From contig DASQFD010000023.1 in assembly GCA_035633255.1 (NCBI GenBank), forward strand, positions 1-20,410: a stretch of 20,410 nucleotides of DNA, in the 5' to 3' direction. Shown here one piece after another: positions 1 to 8,281 of the stretch. The notes under the pieces were generated by a model. That model had not been told where the DNA came from. It saw only the letters and a list, made by a program, of their open reading frames with translations, and ran no database searches. The DNA comes from DASQFD01 sp035633255. Its GTDB lineage: Bacteria > Actinomycetota > Actinomycetes > Actinomycetales > Dermatophilaceae. How positions within the stretch are numbered: the stretch's first letter is position 1; the number at the start of each line of letters is the position of its first letter. Both the position numbers and the translations under genes were made by a program.

Positions 1-48
1 CGGGGCCGGGCCTCGGGTGCCGCCCGGGGCCGGGCCACGGGTGCCGCC
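1..48. repeat. 24-bp tandem repeat, two visible copies
   Basis: Bases 1-24 and 25-48 are identical except at one position (t at 13, a at 37). The unit is a multiple of three. On the minus strand it encodes GGTRGPAP in the ftsW N-terminus, so copy number changes would keep the frame. The array may continue beyond the window edge. Confidence 0.85.
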
Positions 49-105
49 GCGGGCGGGCCCGGGCGGTGGCGTGCGGCGGCCCCGCCCGGTGGTCGTGCTG
101 GTCAC
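1..105 (-). CDS. ftsW: Probable FtsW, N-terminal fragment
   Basis: An open frame starts at a GTG (bases 105-103) that overlaps the murD stop codon as GTGA, and runs off the window edge after 35 codons. What is visible is a Gly/Pro/Arg/Thr-rich, membrane-free stretch. It ends in two copies of the octapeptide GGTRGPAP. In actinobacterial dcw clusters the gene after murD is normally ftsW, the SEDS-family septal peptidoglycan glycosyltransferase, which often has a disordered cytoplasmic N-terminus before ten membrane spans. The identity therefore rests on position and the coupled start. No catalytic or transmembrane segment lies inside the window. A different protein or a different start cannot be excluded. 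Confidence 0.6.
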   Translation of the reverse strand, partial: MTSTTTGRGRRTPPPGPARGGTRGPAPGGTRGPAP

Positions 106-1616
106 GTCCGGGGGCCCGCTTCCTCCCCCGTGCCGCCGGCCCTTCCCAGGCGGCCCACCGCGGCGGCGAAGGCGTCGCCCCGGGCGCCGTAGTCGCGGAA
201 CATGTCCATGGAGGCGGCGGCCGGGGCGAGGAGGACGACGTCGCCGACCCTGGCCAGGGCGACGGCCTCGGTCACGACGCGGTCCATGGCACCAGTGTCG
301 GTGTCGGCGACGTCGACGACCGGGACATCCGGCGCGTGTCGGGCGAGCGCCTCCGCGATCCGCGCGCGGTCCCGCCCGAGCAGCACCACCCCGCGCAGCC
401 GGGCGGCCACCTCGGCGACGAGGGCGTCGACGTCCGCCCCCTTTAGCAGCCCACCGGCCACCCAGACCACGCCGTCGTGCGCGCGCAGCGAGGACTCCGC
501 CGCGTGCGGGTTGGTCGCCTTGCTGTCGTCCACGAAGCGGACCCCGGCGACGGTCCCGACGTCGGTGATCCGGTGCGGCTCGGGGCGGAAGGCGTGCAGG
601 CCCTCCCGCACCGCCGCCGCCGGCACGCCGTGGGCGCGCGCCAGCGCGGCGGCGGCGAGCGCGTTGGCGACGAGGTGCGGCGCCACCGTCGGGGCGCCCG
701 CGCGGACGTCCTCCAGGGTGGCGAGCTCCGCCGCGGCGTGCCGGCGCTGCTCGACGAAGGCCCGGTCGGCCAGCACCCCGTCGACGACACCGAGCATCGA
801 GGGGGCGGGCACCCCGAGGGTGAAGCCCACGGCCCGGCAGCCCTCCCGCACCTCGGCCTGCTCCACGAGCAGCTCGGTGCGGGGGTCCTCGACGTTGTAG
901 ACGCACGCGACCTCGGTGCGGTCGTAGACCTTGCCCTTCGCGGCGAGGTAGGCCTCGAAGGAGCCGTGCCAGTCGACGTGGTCGGGGGCGACGTTGAGGC
1001 AGGCCGACGCCCGCGGGGCGATCGAGTGCGACCAGTGCAGCTGGAAGCTGGACAGCTCCACGGCGAGCACGTCGAAGGGGTTGGGGTGCAGGACGGCCTC
1101 GAGCAGGGGGGTGCCGACGTTGCCGGCGCTCCTCGCCCGCAGGCCGGCTGCCCGGAGCATGCAGGCGAGCATCTGCACCGTGGTGGTCTTGCCGTTGGTC
1201 CCGGTCACGACCAGCCAGGGCGCCGCGCCCTCCCGGGCCCGCATCCGCCAGGCCAGCTCCACCTCCCCCCAGACGGGAACGCCCGCGGCCGCGGCCGCGA
1301 CGAGCAGCGGCTGGTCCGGGCGCCACCCCGGCGAGGTGACGACGAGGTCCGGCGCCGGGCGCGGGAGGGCGGACACGGCGTCGGGCCCGAGGCGCACCTT
1401 CGCGCCGAGCACGTCGAGGATCCGGGAGCGGTCGCGCAGCGGCGTCCCCTCGGTGGCCTCCGCACCGTCGACCACGACCACCGACGCTCCCCGCTCGAGG
1501 AGGGCGTCGGCGGCGGCGAACCCGCTCACCCCGAGCCCCGCCACGACCACCCGCAGGCCGGCCCAGTCCGCCTCGCGGCAGGTCAGCCCGTGCACCCGCT
1601 CGGCCGTCCCGGTCAT
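102..1616 (-). CDS. murD: UDP-N-acetylmuramoylalanine--D-glutamate ligase MurD
   Basis: This is the ATP-dependent cytoplasmic ligase that adds D-glutamate to UDP-MurNAc-L-Ala, the second amino acid of the peptidoglycan stem. The 504-residue product is close to the size of other actinobacterial MurD proteins. An N-terminal Rossmann-type segment (GLGVSGFAAADAL, about residues 27-39) is the UDP-binding domain. The Mur ligase P-loop GTNGKTTT lies at 139-146. NVAPDHVDWHGS and the following AAKGKVY match the central-domain His/Lys region. DDSKATNPHA begins the C-terminal domain. The ATG at 1616-1614 overlaps the mraY stop (ATGA), which fixes the start and implies translational coupling. The TGA at 104-102 overlaps the next GTG. 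No anomaly was seen. Confidence 0.96.
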   Translation of the reverse strand: MTGTAERVHGLTCREADWAGLRVVVAGLGVSGFAAADALLERGASVVVVDGAEATEGTPLRDRSRILDVLGAKVRLGPDAVSALPRPAPDLVVTSPGWRPDQPLLVAAAAAGVPVWGEVELAWRMRAREGAAPWLVVTGTNGKTTTVQMLACMLRAAGLRARSAGNVGTPLLEAVLHPNPFDVLAVELSSFQLHWSHSIAPRASACLNVAPDHVDWHGSFEAYLAAKGKVYDRTEVACVYNVEDPRTELLVEQAEVREGCRAVGFTLGVPAPSMLGVVDGVLADRAFVEQRRHAAAELATLEDVRAGAPTVAPHLVANALAAAALARAHGVPAAAVREGLHAFRPEPHRITDVGTVAGVRFVDDSKATNPHAAESSLRAHDGVVWVAGGLLKGADVDALVAEVAARLRGVVLLGRDRARIAEALARHAPDVPVVDVADTDTGAMDRVVTEAVALARVGDVVLLAPAAASMDMFRDYGARGDAFAAAVGRLGRAGGTGEEAGPRT

Positions 1617-2695
1617 GCCGACCCCACGACCCACTCGGCGTAGAACAGCCCGAGTCCGAGCGCGACGAAGAGCCCGGCGATGATCCAGAAGCGGATGACG
1701 ATCGTGACCTCCTGCCATCCGAGCAGCTCGAAGTGGTGCTGCAGCGGGGCCATCCGGAACACCCGTCGCCCGGTGGTCTTGAAGGAGGCGACCTGGATGA
1801 TGACGGAGAGCGTGATGGCGACGAAGAGGCCGCCGAGGATGACGATGAGGATCTCGGTGCGGGTCAGGATGGCCAGTCCGGCCATCGCCCCGCCGAGCGC
1901 CAGCGAGCCGGTGTCCCCCATGAAGATCCTGGCCGGCGAGGCGTTCCACCACAGGAAGCCGAAGCACGCCCCCATCAGGCACGCGGCGACGATGGCGAGG
2001 TCGTGCGGGTCGCGCACCTCGTAGCACTGGGGGCCCGGCGTGGTGATGCAGGTCTGGTTGAACTGCCAGATCCCGATGAGCACGTAGGCCGCGAACACCA
2101 CGGCCGAGGCCCCGCTCGCCAGCCCGTCCAGGCCGTCGGTGAGGTTCACGCCGTTCGAGGTCCCGGCGATCATCAGGTTCGCCCACAGGACGAAGAGGAT
2201 CACTCCCACCACGGGCCCGGCGAAGGCGAGGTCCAGCGCGGTGTCGCGCACGAAGGAGATGTTGGTCGACGCAGGGGTGCGGAAGGCCTCGTTCGGGAAC
2301 TGCAGCGCGAGGACCGCGAAGACGGTGGCGACGAGGGTCTGCCCGAGGAGCTTCTGCCGCGACCGCAGCCCGAGGCTGCGCTGCTTGGTGATCTTGATGT
2401 AGTCGTCGAGGAAGCCGACCAGCCCCAGCCCGCTCATGAGGAACAGCACGAGCAGCCCGCTCCACGTCGGCCGGCTGACCGTCGCGAGGTGGGCGACGGC
2501 GTAGCCGCCGAGCGCGGCGGCGACCATGACGGCGCCGCCCATGGTGGGCGTGCCCCGCTTGGTGTGGTGCGCGGTGGGTCCGTCGTCGCGGATGAACTGG
2601 CCGTAGCGCTTGCGGACCAGCAGCTTGATGAACATCGGGGTGCCGAGCAGCGAGATCAGCAGGGAGACCGCCGAGGCCAGCAGGACAGCCTTCAC
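1613..2695 (-). CDS. mraY: Phospho-N-acetylmuramoyl-pentapeptide-transferase MraY
   Basis: This polytopic membrane enzyme transfers phospho-MurNAc-pentapeptide from UDP to undecaprenyl phosphate, making lipid I. The protein has about ten hydrophobic spans. Family hallmarks are the early GPTAHHTKRGTPTMGG loop, FLDDYIKI (Asp pair), NLTDGLDGLASG, FMGDTGSLALGG, and the late APLQHHFELLGW histidine motif. I place the start at the GTG of VKAVLLAS (2695-2693). It overlaps the murF stop as GTGA and gives 360 residues, the usual length. An ATG 14 codons further upstream would add a basic Gly/Arg-rich piece lying inside murF, which is unlikely. The stop overlaps the murD start. Confidence 0.96.
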   Translation of the reverse strand: MKAVLLASAVSLLISLLGTPMFIKLLVRKRYGQFIRDDGPTAHHTKRGTPTMGGAVMVAAALGGYAVAHLATVSRPTWSGLLVLFLMSGLGLVGFLDDYIKITKQRSLGLRSRQKLLGQTLVATVFAVLALQFPNEAFRTPASTNISFVRDTALDLAFAGPVVGVILFVLWANLMIAGTSNGVNLTDGLDGLASGASAVVFAAYVLIGIWQFNQTCITTPGPQCYEVRDPHDLAIVAACLMGACFGFLWWNASPARIFMGDTGSLALGGAMAGLAILTRTEILIVILGGLFVAITLSVIIQVASFKTTGRRVFRMAPLQHHFELLGWQEVTIVIRFWIIAGLFVALGLGLFYAEWVVGSA

Positions 2696-4113
2696 GCGAC
2701 GCCTCCCCCGACCGCCGCGACCCGCTCCCCCAGCCACCGCAGCCCGGCGTCCCGGCTGCTCTTGAGCAGGACGAGGTCGCCTGGGCGGAGCTCACCGGTG
2801 AGCAGCGCCTCGGCCGCGTCCGCGTCCGCGACCCGTCGCACCCGGGTGCGACCGCCGCCCGCCGCCCCGGCTGCACCCTCCGCCGCCTCGGCCGCCTCCG
2901 CCATCGGCGCCGCGACGTCGCCGACCACGACGAGCTCGTCGACCCCCTGGGCGACGGCCTCCCCCCCGACGTCCGCGTGCTCCCGGTCGCTGTCGGCGCC
3001 GAGCTCCAGCATCGATCCGAGCACCGCCCACCGCCGCCCCGGCACGTCCATCGCGGCCACGGCGGCCAGGGCCGCGCGCATCGACTCCGGGTTGGCGTTG
3101 TAGGCGTCGTTGACCACCGTGACCCCGTCGGCGCGGCGCGTCACCTCCATCCGCCACCGGCTCACCGGGCGGGCCCCACCGAGTGCGTCCACCGCCTCCC
3201 GCAGGGGTATGCCGCACTCGCGCGCCACCGCGAGCACGGCCAGCGCGTTGCCGACGTGGTGTCGTCCCACCAGGCCGAGCACGACCGGCGCGGCCCCCTC
3301 GGGCGCGCGCACGGTGAAGCGGGCCCGGCCCCCGCCGTCGAGCCGGACGTCCTCGGCGCGCACCTCGGCTTCCGGGGCCTCCCCGACGAGCACCACCCGG
3401 GCGGCGGTGTCGGCCGCCATCCCCCGCACGATGGCGTCGTCGGCGTTCAGGACGGCCAGACCCTCGCGCGGCAGCGCCGCCACCAGCTCGGACTTCGCTC
3501 GGCCGATCGCCTCCCGGGAGCCGAACTCGCCCAGGTGCGCCGAGCCGACGTTGAGCACCACGCCGATCCGGGGCGGGGCGATCCCGGTGAGGTAGCGGAT
3601 GTGGCCGACCCCGCGCGCCCCCATCTCCACGACGAGGGTGCGGGTGTGCGGCGTGACCCGGCACACCGTCAGCGGGACACCCACCTCGGAGTTGTAGGAG
3701 CCGACGGCGGCCACGACCTCCCCGGCCCGGGCCAGCACGGTCGCGAGCAGGTCCTTGGTGCTCGTCTTGCCGCTGGAGCCGGTGACGCCGACGACGGTGA
3801 GGTCGCGGGCGCGCTCGAGGACGGCACGGGACAGCGCGACGAAGGCGGCCTGGACGTCGTCGACGACCACGCACGGCAGGTGCTCGACCTCCCGGGTCGT
3901 CAGGGCCGCGACCGCGCCGGCGTCGCGCGCCTGCGGGACGAAGCGGTGGCCGTCCTGCACCTCCCCGATCCGGGCGACGAAGAGCCCTCCCGGCCCCGCC
4001 TCCCGCGCGTCGGTGACGACGGGGCCGTCCACGACGACCTCCTCCGGGCGGTCGGCGCCGACGACCCGGCCACCGGTGACGGCGGCCACCTCGGCCAGCG
4101 TCAGGGCGATCAC
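2692..4113 (-). CDS. murF: UDP-N-acetylmuramoyl-tripeptide--D-alanyl-D-alanine ligase MurF
   Basis: MurF completes the cytoplasmic UDP-MurNAc-pentapeptide by adding D-Ala-D-Ala. The 473-residue product shows the MurF P-loop TGSSGKTSTK at about 111-120. VGSYNSEVGVPLT and VVEMGARGVGHI follow as conserved substrate-domain segments, then NVGSAHLGEFGS. NDAYNANPESM, which opens the C-terminal domain, is diagnostic of MurF over the other Mur ligases. Near the C-terminus an Ala/Glu/Gly-rich loop (AEAAEAAEGAAGAAGGG) is probably a flexible insertion. The ATG at 4113-4111 overlaps the murE TGA, so the pair is coupled. One Ile is an ATA codon, the only one seen in this window; it falls in a copy of the GGTATGCCGY word (3206-3215). 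Confidence 0.96.
   Translation of the reverse strand: MIALTLAEVAAVTGGRVVGADRPEEVVVDGPVVTDAREAGPGGLFVARIGEVQDGHRFVPQARDAGAVAALTTREVEHLPCVVVDDVQAAFVALSRAVLERARDLTVVGVTGSSGKTSTKDLLATVLARAGEVVAAVGSYNSEVGVPLTVCRVTPHTRTLVVEMGARGVGHIRYLTGIAPPRIGVVLNVGSAHLGEFGSREAIGRAKSELVAALPREGLAVLNADDAIVRGMAADTAARVVLVGEAPEAEVRAEDVRLDGGGRARFTVRAPEGAAPVVLGLVGRHHVGNALAVLAVARECGIPLREAVDALGGARPVSRWRMEVTRRADGVTVVNDAYNANPESMRAALAAVAAMDVPGRRWAVLGSMLELGADSDREHADVGGEAVAQGVDELVVVGDVAAPMAEAAEAAEGAAGAAGGGRTRVRRVADADAAEALLTGELRPGDLVLLKSSRDAGLRWLGERVAAVGGGVA
3206..3215 (+). repeat. GGTATGCCGY word, copy 1 (GGTATGCCGC)
   Basis: Inside murF, antisense to the gene. It is read as GGC ATA CCC and forces an ATA Ile codon, the only one found. 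Confidence 0.8.
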
Positions 4114-5651
4114 GACAGCCCCCCGGTGGCGAGGGCGTCGAGGGCGGCCCGCAGCTCGACCCGGTCGTCGAAGGGGCTGACCAGGCCCGCGACGTCCTGG
4201 CCGGTCTCGTGGCCCTTGCCCACGACCGCGACGACCGAGCCGGGCACGACGGCCGCCTCCGCGACCGCCCGGCGGATCGCCGCTCGCCGGTCGGCCACCT
4301 CGAGCACCTCGACCGCGGTGCCGCCGGCCCGCGCCCCGTCCAGCAGGGCCGCCCGGATGCCGGACGGCTGCTCGGAGCGCGGGTTGTCGTCGGTGACCAC
4401 GACGACGTCCGCGCCACGGGCGGCTGCCTCCCCCATGGCCCGGCGCTTCCCGCGGTCGCGGTCCCCACCGGCCCCGAGCACGACGACGAGCCGACCCTCG
4501 GTGGCCGGACGCAGTGCGCCGAGCGCCGCCGCGACCGCCTCGGCGGTGTGGGCGTAGTCCACGACCCCGCTGGGGGCGCCACCGGACGCCGGCCCGCCGG
4601 CGACGCGCTCCATCCGACCGGGCACGTGCGGGTCGCTCAGCACCGCCCGGCGGACGTCCTCGGGGCGCTCGCCGGTGAGCAGCAGGGCGACCGCCGCCAT
4701 GGCCGTGTTGGTGACGTTGAAGTCACCGGGAAGGGTGGACCTCAGGTGCAGGCTGAGGTCCGTGGAGGCGAGCGTGAAGGCGGCGGGGTCGCCGGCCACC
4801 GGGGTGACGGTCCAGTCGGCGGCCCGGTCGGGCCGCGTGGTCAACGTCGTCACCGGCACGCCGGCCCGCCCCTTGAGCGCCCGGCCCCACTCGTCGTCGA
4901 CGCACACCAGGCCCGCGCGGGCCCGCTGCGGGGTGAACAGCCCGGCCTTGGCGGCGAAGTACTCCTCCATGGTCCCGTGGAAGTCCAGGTGGTCCTGGGA
5001 GAGGTTGGTGAACAGGGCCACGTCGAAGACGACGCCGTCGACCCGGTGCTGCGCCAGGGCGTGGCTGGAGACCTCCATGACGCAGGTGTCCAGGCGCCGC
5101 TCGGCCATCACGGCGAGCAGCGCGTGCAGGTCCGGCGCCTCCGGGGTGGTGCGGACGCTGCGGACCCGCTCCTCCCCCAGGCAGGTCTCCACCGTGCCGA
5201 TCAGGCCGGTGCGGTGCCCCAGCGCGTCCAGTGCCGACCGGAGCAGGTATGCCGTCGTCGTCTTGCCGTTGGTGCCGGTCACCCCGACCATCCGCACCGG
5301 GCTGTCCTCGGTGCCGTACACCCGGGCGGAGACCGTGCCGAGGACGGCTCGCGGGTCGTCGACGACGAGGACCGGCACGTCCGGGCCGGACGCCGCGGCC
5401 ACCTCGGCGCCGCGCTCGTCGGTCAGGACGGCCACCGCCCCCGCGGCGACGGCCGCGCCGACGAAGTCCGCGCCGTGCGCGCGGGAGCCCGGCAGGGCGG
5501 CATACAGGTCCCCCGGCCGCACCGCACGCGAGTCGAGCACCACGCCGGTCACGGGCAGCGGGTCCGGCAGCCTGCTCGCCCGGGCCCCGACGAGGTCGGC
5601 GAGGGCACGCGCCGTGGTCGTCGGAAGCGAGGCGGGTCGGGGGGCGGCCAC
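4110..5651 (-). CDS. murE: UDP-N-acetylmuramoyl-tripeptide synthetase MurE
   Basis: MurE adds the third, diamino acid to the peptidoglycan stem. Visible segments are VVLDSRAVRPGDLYAALPG (UDP-sugar domain, about 37-55), the P-loop GVTGTNGKTTT (123-133), MEVSSHALAQHRVDG (192-206), and FTNLSQDHLDFHGTMEEYFAAK. The C-terminal DNPR at about 422-425 usually indicates meso-diaminopimelate as substrate. There is no ATG in the right place. I choose the GTG at 5651-5649, giving 513 residues, because it lies 11 bases after the ftsI stop and just ahead of the first conserved segment. The ribosome binding site is weak (TAGGG, partly the ftsI stop). The start is therefore less certain than the identity. Confidence 0.93.
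   Translation of the reverse strand: MAAPRPASLPTTTARALADLVGARASRLPDPLPVTGVVLDSRAVRPGDLYAALPGSRAHGADFVGAAVAAGAVAVLTDERGAEVAAASGPDVPVLVVDDPRAVLGTVSARVYGTEDSPVRMVGVTGTNGKTTTAYLLRSALDALGHRTGLIGTVETCLGEERVRSVRTTPEAPDLHALLAVMAERRLDTCVMEVSSHALAQHRVDGVVFDVALFTNLSQDHLDFHGTMEEYFAAKAGLFTPQRARAGLVCVDDEWGRALKGRAGVPVTTLTTRPDRAADWTVTPVAGDPAAFTLASTDLSLHLRSTLPGDFNVTNTAMAAVALLLTGERPEDVRRAVLSDPHVPGRMERVAGGPASGGAPSGVVDYAHTAEAVAAALGALRPATEGRLVVVLGAGGDRDRGKRRAMGEAAARGADVVVVTDDNPRSEQPSGIRAALLDGARAGGTAVEVLEVADRRAAIRRAVAEAAVVPGSVVAVVGKGHETGQDVAGLVSPFDDRVELRAALDALATGGLS
5246..5255 (+). repeat. GGTATGCCGY word, copy 2 (GGTATGCCGT)
   Basis: Inside murE just after the P-loop, antisense to the gene. It is read as GCA TAC (Ala-Tyr). 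Confidence 0.8.
5497..5506 (-). repeat. GGTATGCCGY word, copy 3 (TGTATGCCGC)
   Basis: Inside murE, sense to the gene. It is read as TAT GCC (Tyr-Ala). The first base differs from the consensus. Confidence 0.75.
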
Positions 5652-5662
5652 GTCGAGCGACC

Positions 5663-7633
5663 CTACCCGGCAGAGCCGGACCGCCGGTCGCGCAGCACCG
5701 TCGGGTCGCTCTCCGCCTCGGCCCGGGACAGCCGGAGCGTGAGCTGCGGGGAGTCCGCGCCGGTCGGCGGCACCTTGAGCTCCTGCAACGCGTAGGTCAT
5801 GACGTCCTTGAAGACCGGCGCGGCGGTGGTGCCGCCGTAGTAGCCCTTCAGCGGCCGCTGCACGATCACGGCGACCACGAGCCGGGGGTCGTCCGCGGGC
5901 GCGTAGCCGATGAAGCTGGCCGTCTTCCCGCTGTAGCCGCCCTTGGTTGTGCTGACCTGCACGTAGCGGTCGGCTGTGCCGGTCTTGCCGGCGACGCGGT
6001 AGCCGGGGATGCGGGCCTGCGGGGCGGTGCCGTCCTTGGTGACCACGCCCTCGAGCATCCGGCTGACGTCCGTGGCGACGTCGCTGCGGACGACCCGAAC
6101 GCCCTGTGGTGGGGCCGCCGGGTGGAAGGTCCCGTCCGCGTCGGTGCTGCCACGCACGAGGCGGGGCGGCATCCGGACGCCGTCGTTGGCGATGGTCTGG
6201 AAGACCGAGGCCGCCTGGACCGCCGTGACGGACACGCCCTGCCCGAACATGACCGTGGTCTCCTGCGTCCCGCTCCACTGGCGCACCGGCGGCAGCAGGC
6301 CCGCCGACTCGCCGGGGAAGCCCATTCCCGAGGTGGCGCCGAGCCCGAACTTGCGGAAGTAGGACTCCAGCGTCCGGCTGCGCATGGTCTCGCCGACCAG
6401 GACGGTGCCGATGTTGCTCGACTCGGCGAGGGCACCGGTCACGGTGCGGTACTCCGTCGGGTGGTCGTGGGAGTCCTTGAACCAGGTGTCGTAGCGGTGG
6501 ATCCGGCCCGGGATGACCAGGGGCGTGGAGGGGGTGACGTGCTTCTCCTCCATGGCGGCCGCGATGGTCATGATCTTGGCCGTCGACCCCGGCTCGAACA
6601 CCTCGCTCAGGGCCAGGTTGGACAGCGGCCCACGGGCGTTGCCGACGTCGTTGGGGTCGAACGTCGGGTACGACGCGACCGTGAGCAGCTGCCCCGTGCG
6701 GGCGTCCATGACGACCACCGTGCCGGAGAGGGCCTGGGTCTCCGTGACCTTCTGCGCGAGGGCGTTCTGGGCGTACCACTGGAGGTTGGCGTTGATGGTG
6801 AGCGGGACGTCCTGCCCGTCGACCGCCTGGGCGACCGAGTGCCGCCCGCCGGGGATGGGCGAGCCGTCGGCGGCGATCTCGTTGACCGCCGTGCCCGGGC
6901 GCCCCGCGAGCCTGCCGTTCATCATCAGCTCGACCCCGCCCCCCGGCGCCCCGCCGTCCTGGGTGAGGTAGCCGACGAGGGAGGCCGCGGTCGGCCCCTG
7001 CGGGTAGACGCGCTGCGCCGTGCTGGCGTCGCCTCGGGCGTCCTTGGAGATGCCGGGCAGCCCGAGGTCCTCGATGCGCCGCCAGGTCAGGGGGCTGACC
7101 GCGCGGCTGAGCACGCTGTACCGCCCGGGGGCGCTCAGCTTCGGGCGCAGCTCGGTGGGGCTCATGCCGATGACCGGACCCAGCCTGTCGACGACGGCCT
7201 CCACGGCGGCGGCCCGCTCGGCGGGCTCGATGCCGGCGCAGCTGGGCTTCGTGGTGCCGTAGGTGCAGACCGCCGTCGGGTCGGCCACCACCGTGACCCG
7301 CTCCCGGCTGGAGGCCAGGACGACCCCGTCGGCGGAGAGGACCCGGCCGCGCAGGGCCGGGACGCTCACCGACTGGGTGCGCGACGCCAGGGCCTCGGCG
7401 GCGACGGCGGAGGCGTCCAGGCCCTGCAGCCGCAGGAGCTGGGCGCCGAAGACGCTGAAGACGAAGAGGACGGCGATCGTGAGGGCCCGCATCCGACGGG
7501 TCGTGCTGGCCAGCGTCGGCCCCGAGTGGGGGCGGCGGGGCGCCCGGGTCGGGCCCGGCGTTCTCGGGGTGCCGCGAGGCCGGGGGACGGCGCGGCCGGG
7601 ATCGGACCCGGGACGACCGGTGCGACGCTCCAC
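5663..7633 (-). CDS. ftsI: Septal peptidoglycan D,D-transpeptidase FtsI (class B PBP)
   Basis: This bitopic class B penicillin-binding protein cross-links septal peptidoglycan with FtsW in the divisome. The 656-residue product has a basic, Pro-rich cytoplasmic N-terminus of about 47 residues. One membrane span follows (ALTIAVLFVFSVFGAQLL, about 50-67), then the PBP dimer domain with RGRVLSADGVVLASS. The transpeptidase domain carries all three active-site motifs: STAK with nucleophile Ser350 and Lys353, SSN at 405-407, and KTGT at 550-553. The GTG start (7633-7631) lies three bases after the ftsL stop with no clear Shine-Dalgarno, so translation is probably by re-initiation. An internal ATG at Met48 would remove only the cytoplasmic tail. 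The symbol pbpB is also used for this gene in actinobacteria. Confidence 0.95.
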   Translation of the reverse strand: MERRTGRPGSDPGRAVPRPRGTPRTPGPTRAPRRPHSGPTLASTTRRMRALTIAVLFVFSVFGAQLLRLQGLDASAVAAEALASRTQSVSVPALRGRVLSADGVVLASSRERVTVVADPTAVCTYGTTKPSCAGIEPAERAAAVEAVVDRLGPVIGMSPTELRPKLSAPGRYSVLSRAVSPLTWRRIEDLGLPGISKDARGDASTAQRVYPQGPTAASLVGYLTQDGGAPGGGVELMMNGRLAGRPGTAVNEIAADGSPIPGGRHSVAQAVDGQDVPLTINANLQWYAQNALAQKVTETQALSGTVVVMDARTGQLLTVASYPTFDPNDVGNARGPLSNLALSEVFEPGSTAKIMTIAAAMEEKHVTPSTPLVIPGRIHRYDTWFKDSHDHPTEYRTVTGALAESSNIGTVLVGETMRSRTLESYFRKFGLGATSGMGFPGESAGLLPPVRQWSGTQETTVMFGQGVSVTAVQAASVFQTIANDGVRMPPRLVRGSTDADGTFHPAAPPQGVRVVRSDVATDVSRMLEGVVTKDGTAPQARIPGYRVAGKTGTADRYVQVSTTKGGYSGKTASFIGYAPADDPRLVVAVIVQRPLKGYYGGTTAAPVFKDVMTYALQELKVPPTGADSPQLTLRLSRAEAESDPTVLRDRRSGSAG

Positions 7634-7636
7634 GGC

Positions 7637-8281
7637 TCAGCGGTACCGCACGGACGCCGCGGCCGGCGCGCGCTTCGAGGCGGTGGTGGAGGTCGAGACG
7701 GCACCGGTGTCGCCGTCCACGCTGGTGACGGTCCGCTCGACGGAGTCGCCGCGGGTCACCGTCACCGTCGTCGTCGTGACCGACCCGGACGTGGTGGTCA
7801 CCGTCGTCGTCGCCTCCGTGTCCCTGTCGGCCGGGGAGCCCGGTGGGGTCCCGGCGGCGGCCTGCGCCACCACGCTAAAGCGGTTGTCCGCCCGGGCCGG
7901 CTCCGCCACGCCGATCACCGCGCCGTCCTCCAGCCGCAGGAAGGCCGGCGAGGAGGCGGGGACCATGCCGCGCTCCAGTGCCCGGCGCGCCAGCACCGCC
8001 GGCGTGCTCTGGGCGTCGATGGCGTGACCGAGCGCGTCCTCGGCGTCCGCGAGGGCGTTCGAGCGGTCCTGGAGGTCCCGGAGCACGAACGAGCCCTGCG
8101 CGATGGAGGTGTTGAGCAGCAGCACCGCCACCAGTCCCGCCACGAGCAGGCTCAGGCACAGGGCGACGAACGCCGCGTTGCCCTGGCGGGGCACCCCGGC
8201 GACGACGCGGAGCCGTCGTCCGGCCGCGCCGGGGACCGGGGCGGTGCGCGGGAGCGGACGCGCGGTCGCGAGCTGGCTCAT
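7637..8281 (-). CDS. ftsL: FtsL-like septum formation protein
   Basis: This small bitopic protein of 214 residues sits between rsmH and ftsI, the standard ftsL position. A basic cytoplasmic N-terminus is followed by one membrane span (FVALCLSLLVAGLVAVLLLN, about 38-57). An extracytoplasmic heptad-like helix follows (LRDLQDRSNALADAEDALGHAI), the coiled-coil that pairs with FtsB/DivIC and recruits FtsW-FtsI. Sequence in this family is poorly conserved, so position and topology carry the call. The C-terminal third is unusual: a Thr/Val/Ser run (TTTVTTTSGSVTTTTVTVT) and a short charged end, probably disordered outside the membrane. The ATG overlaps the rsmH TGA (8278-8281), indicating coupling. 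Confidence 0.85.
   Translation of the reverse strand: MSQLATARPLPRTAPVPGAAGRRLRVVAGVPRQGNAAFVALCLSLLVAGLVAVLLLNTSIAQGSFVLRDLQDRSNALADAEDALGHAIDAQSTPAVLARRALERGMVPASSPAFLRLEDGAVIGVAEPARADNRFSVVAQAAAGTPPGSPADRDTEATTTVTTTSGSVTTTTVTVTRGDSVERTVTSVDGDTGAVSTSTTASKRAPAAASVRYR

Noticed and set aside
477..1643. Plus-strand open frame of 388 codons opposite murD
   Set aside because: It has no domain and is His/Gly/Arg-rich. MurD on the other strand has all family motifs.
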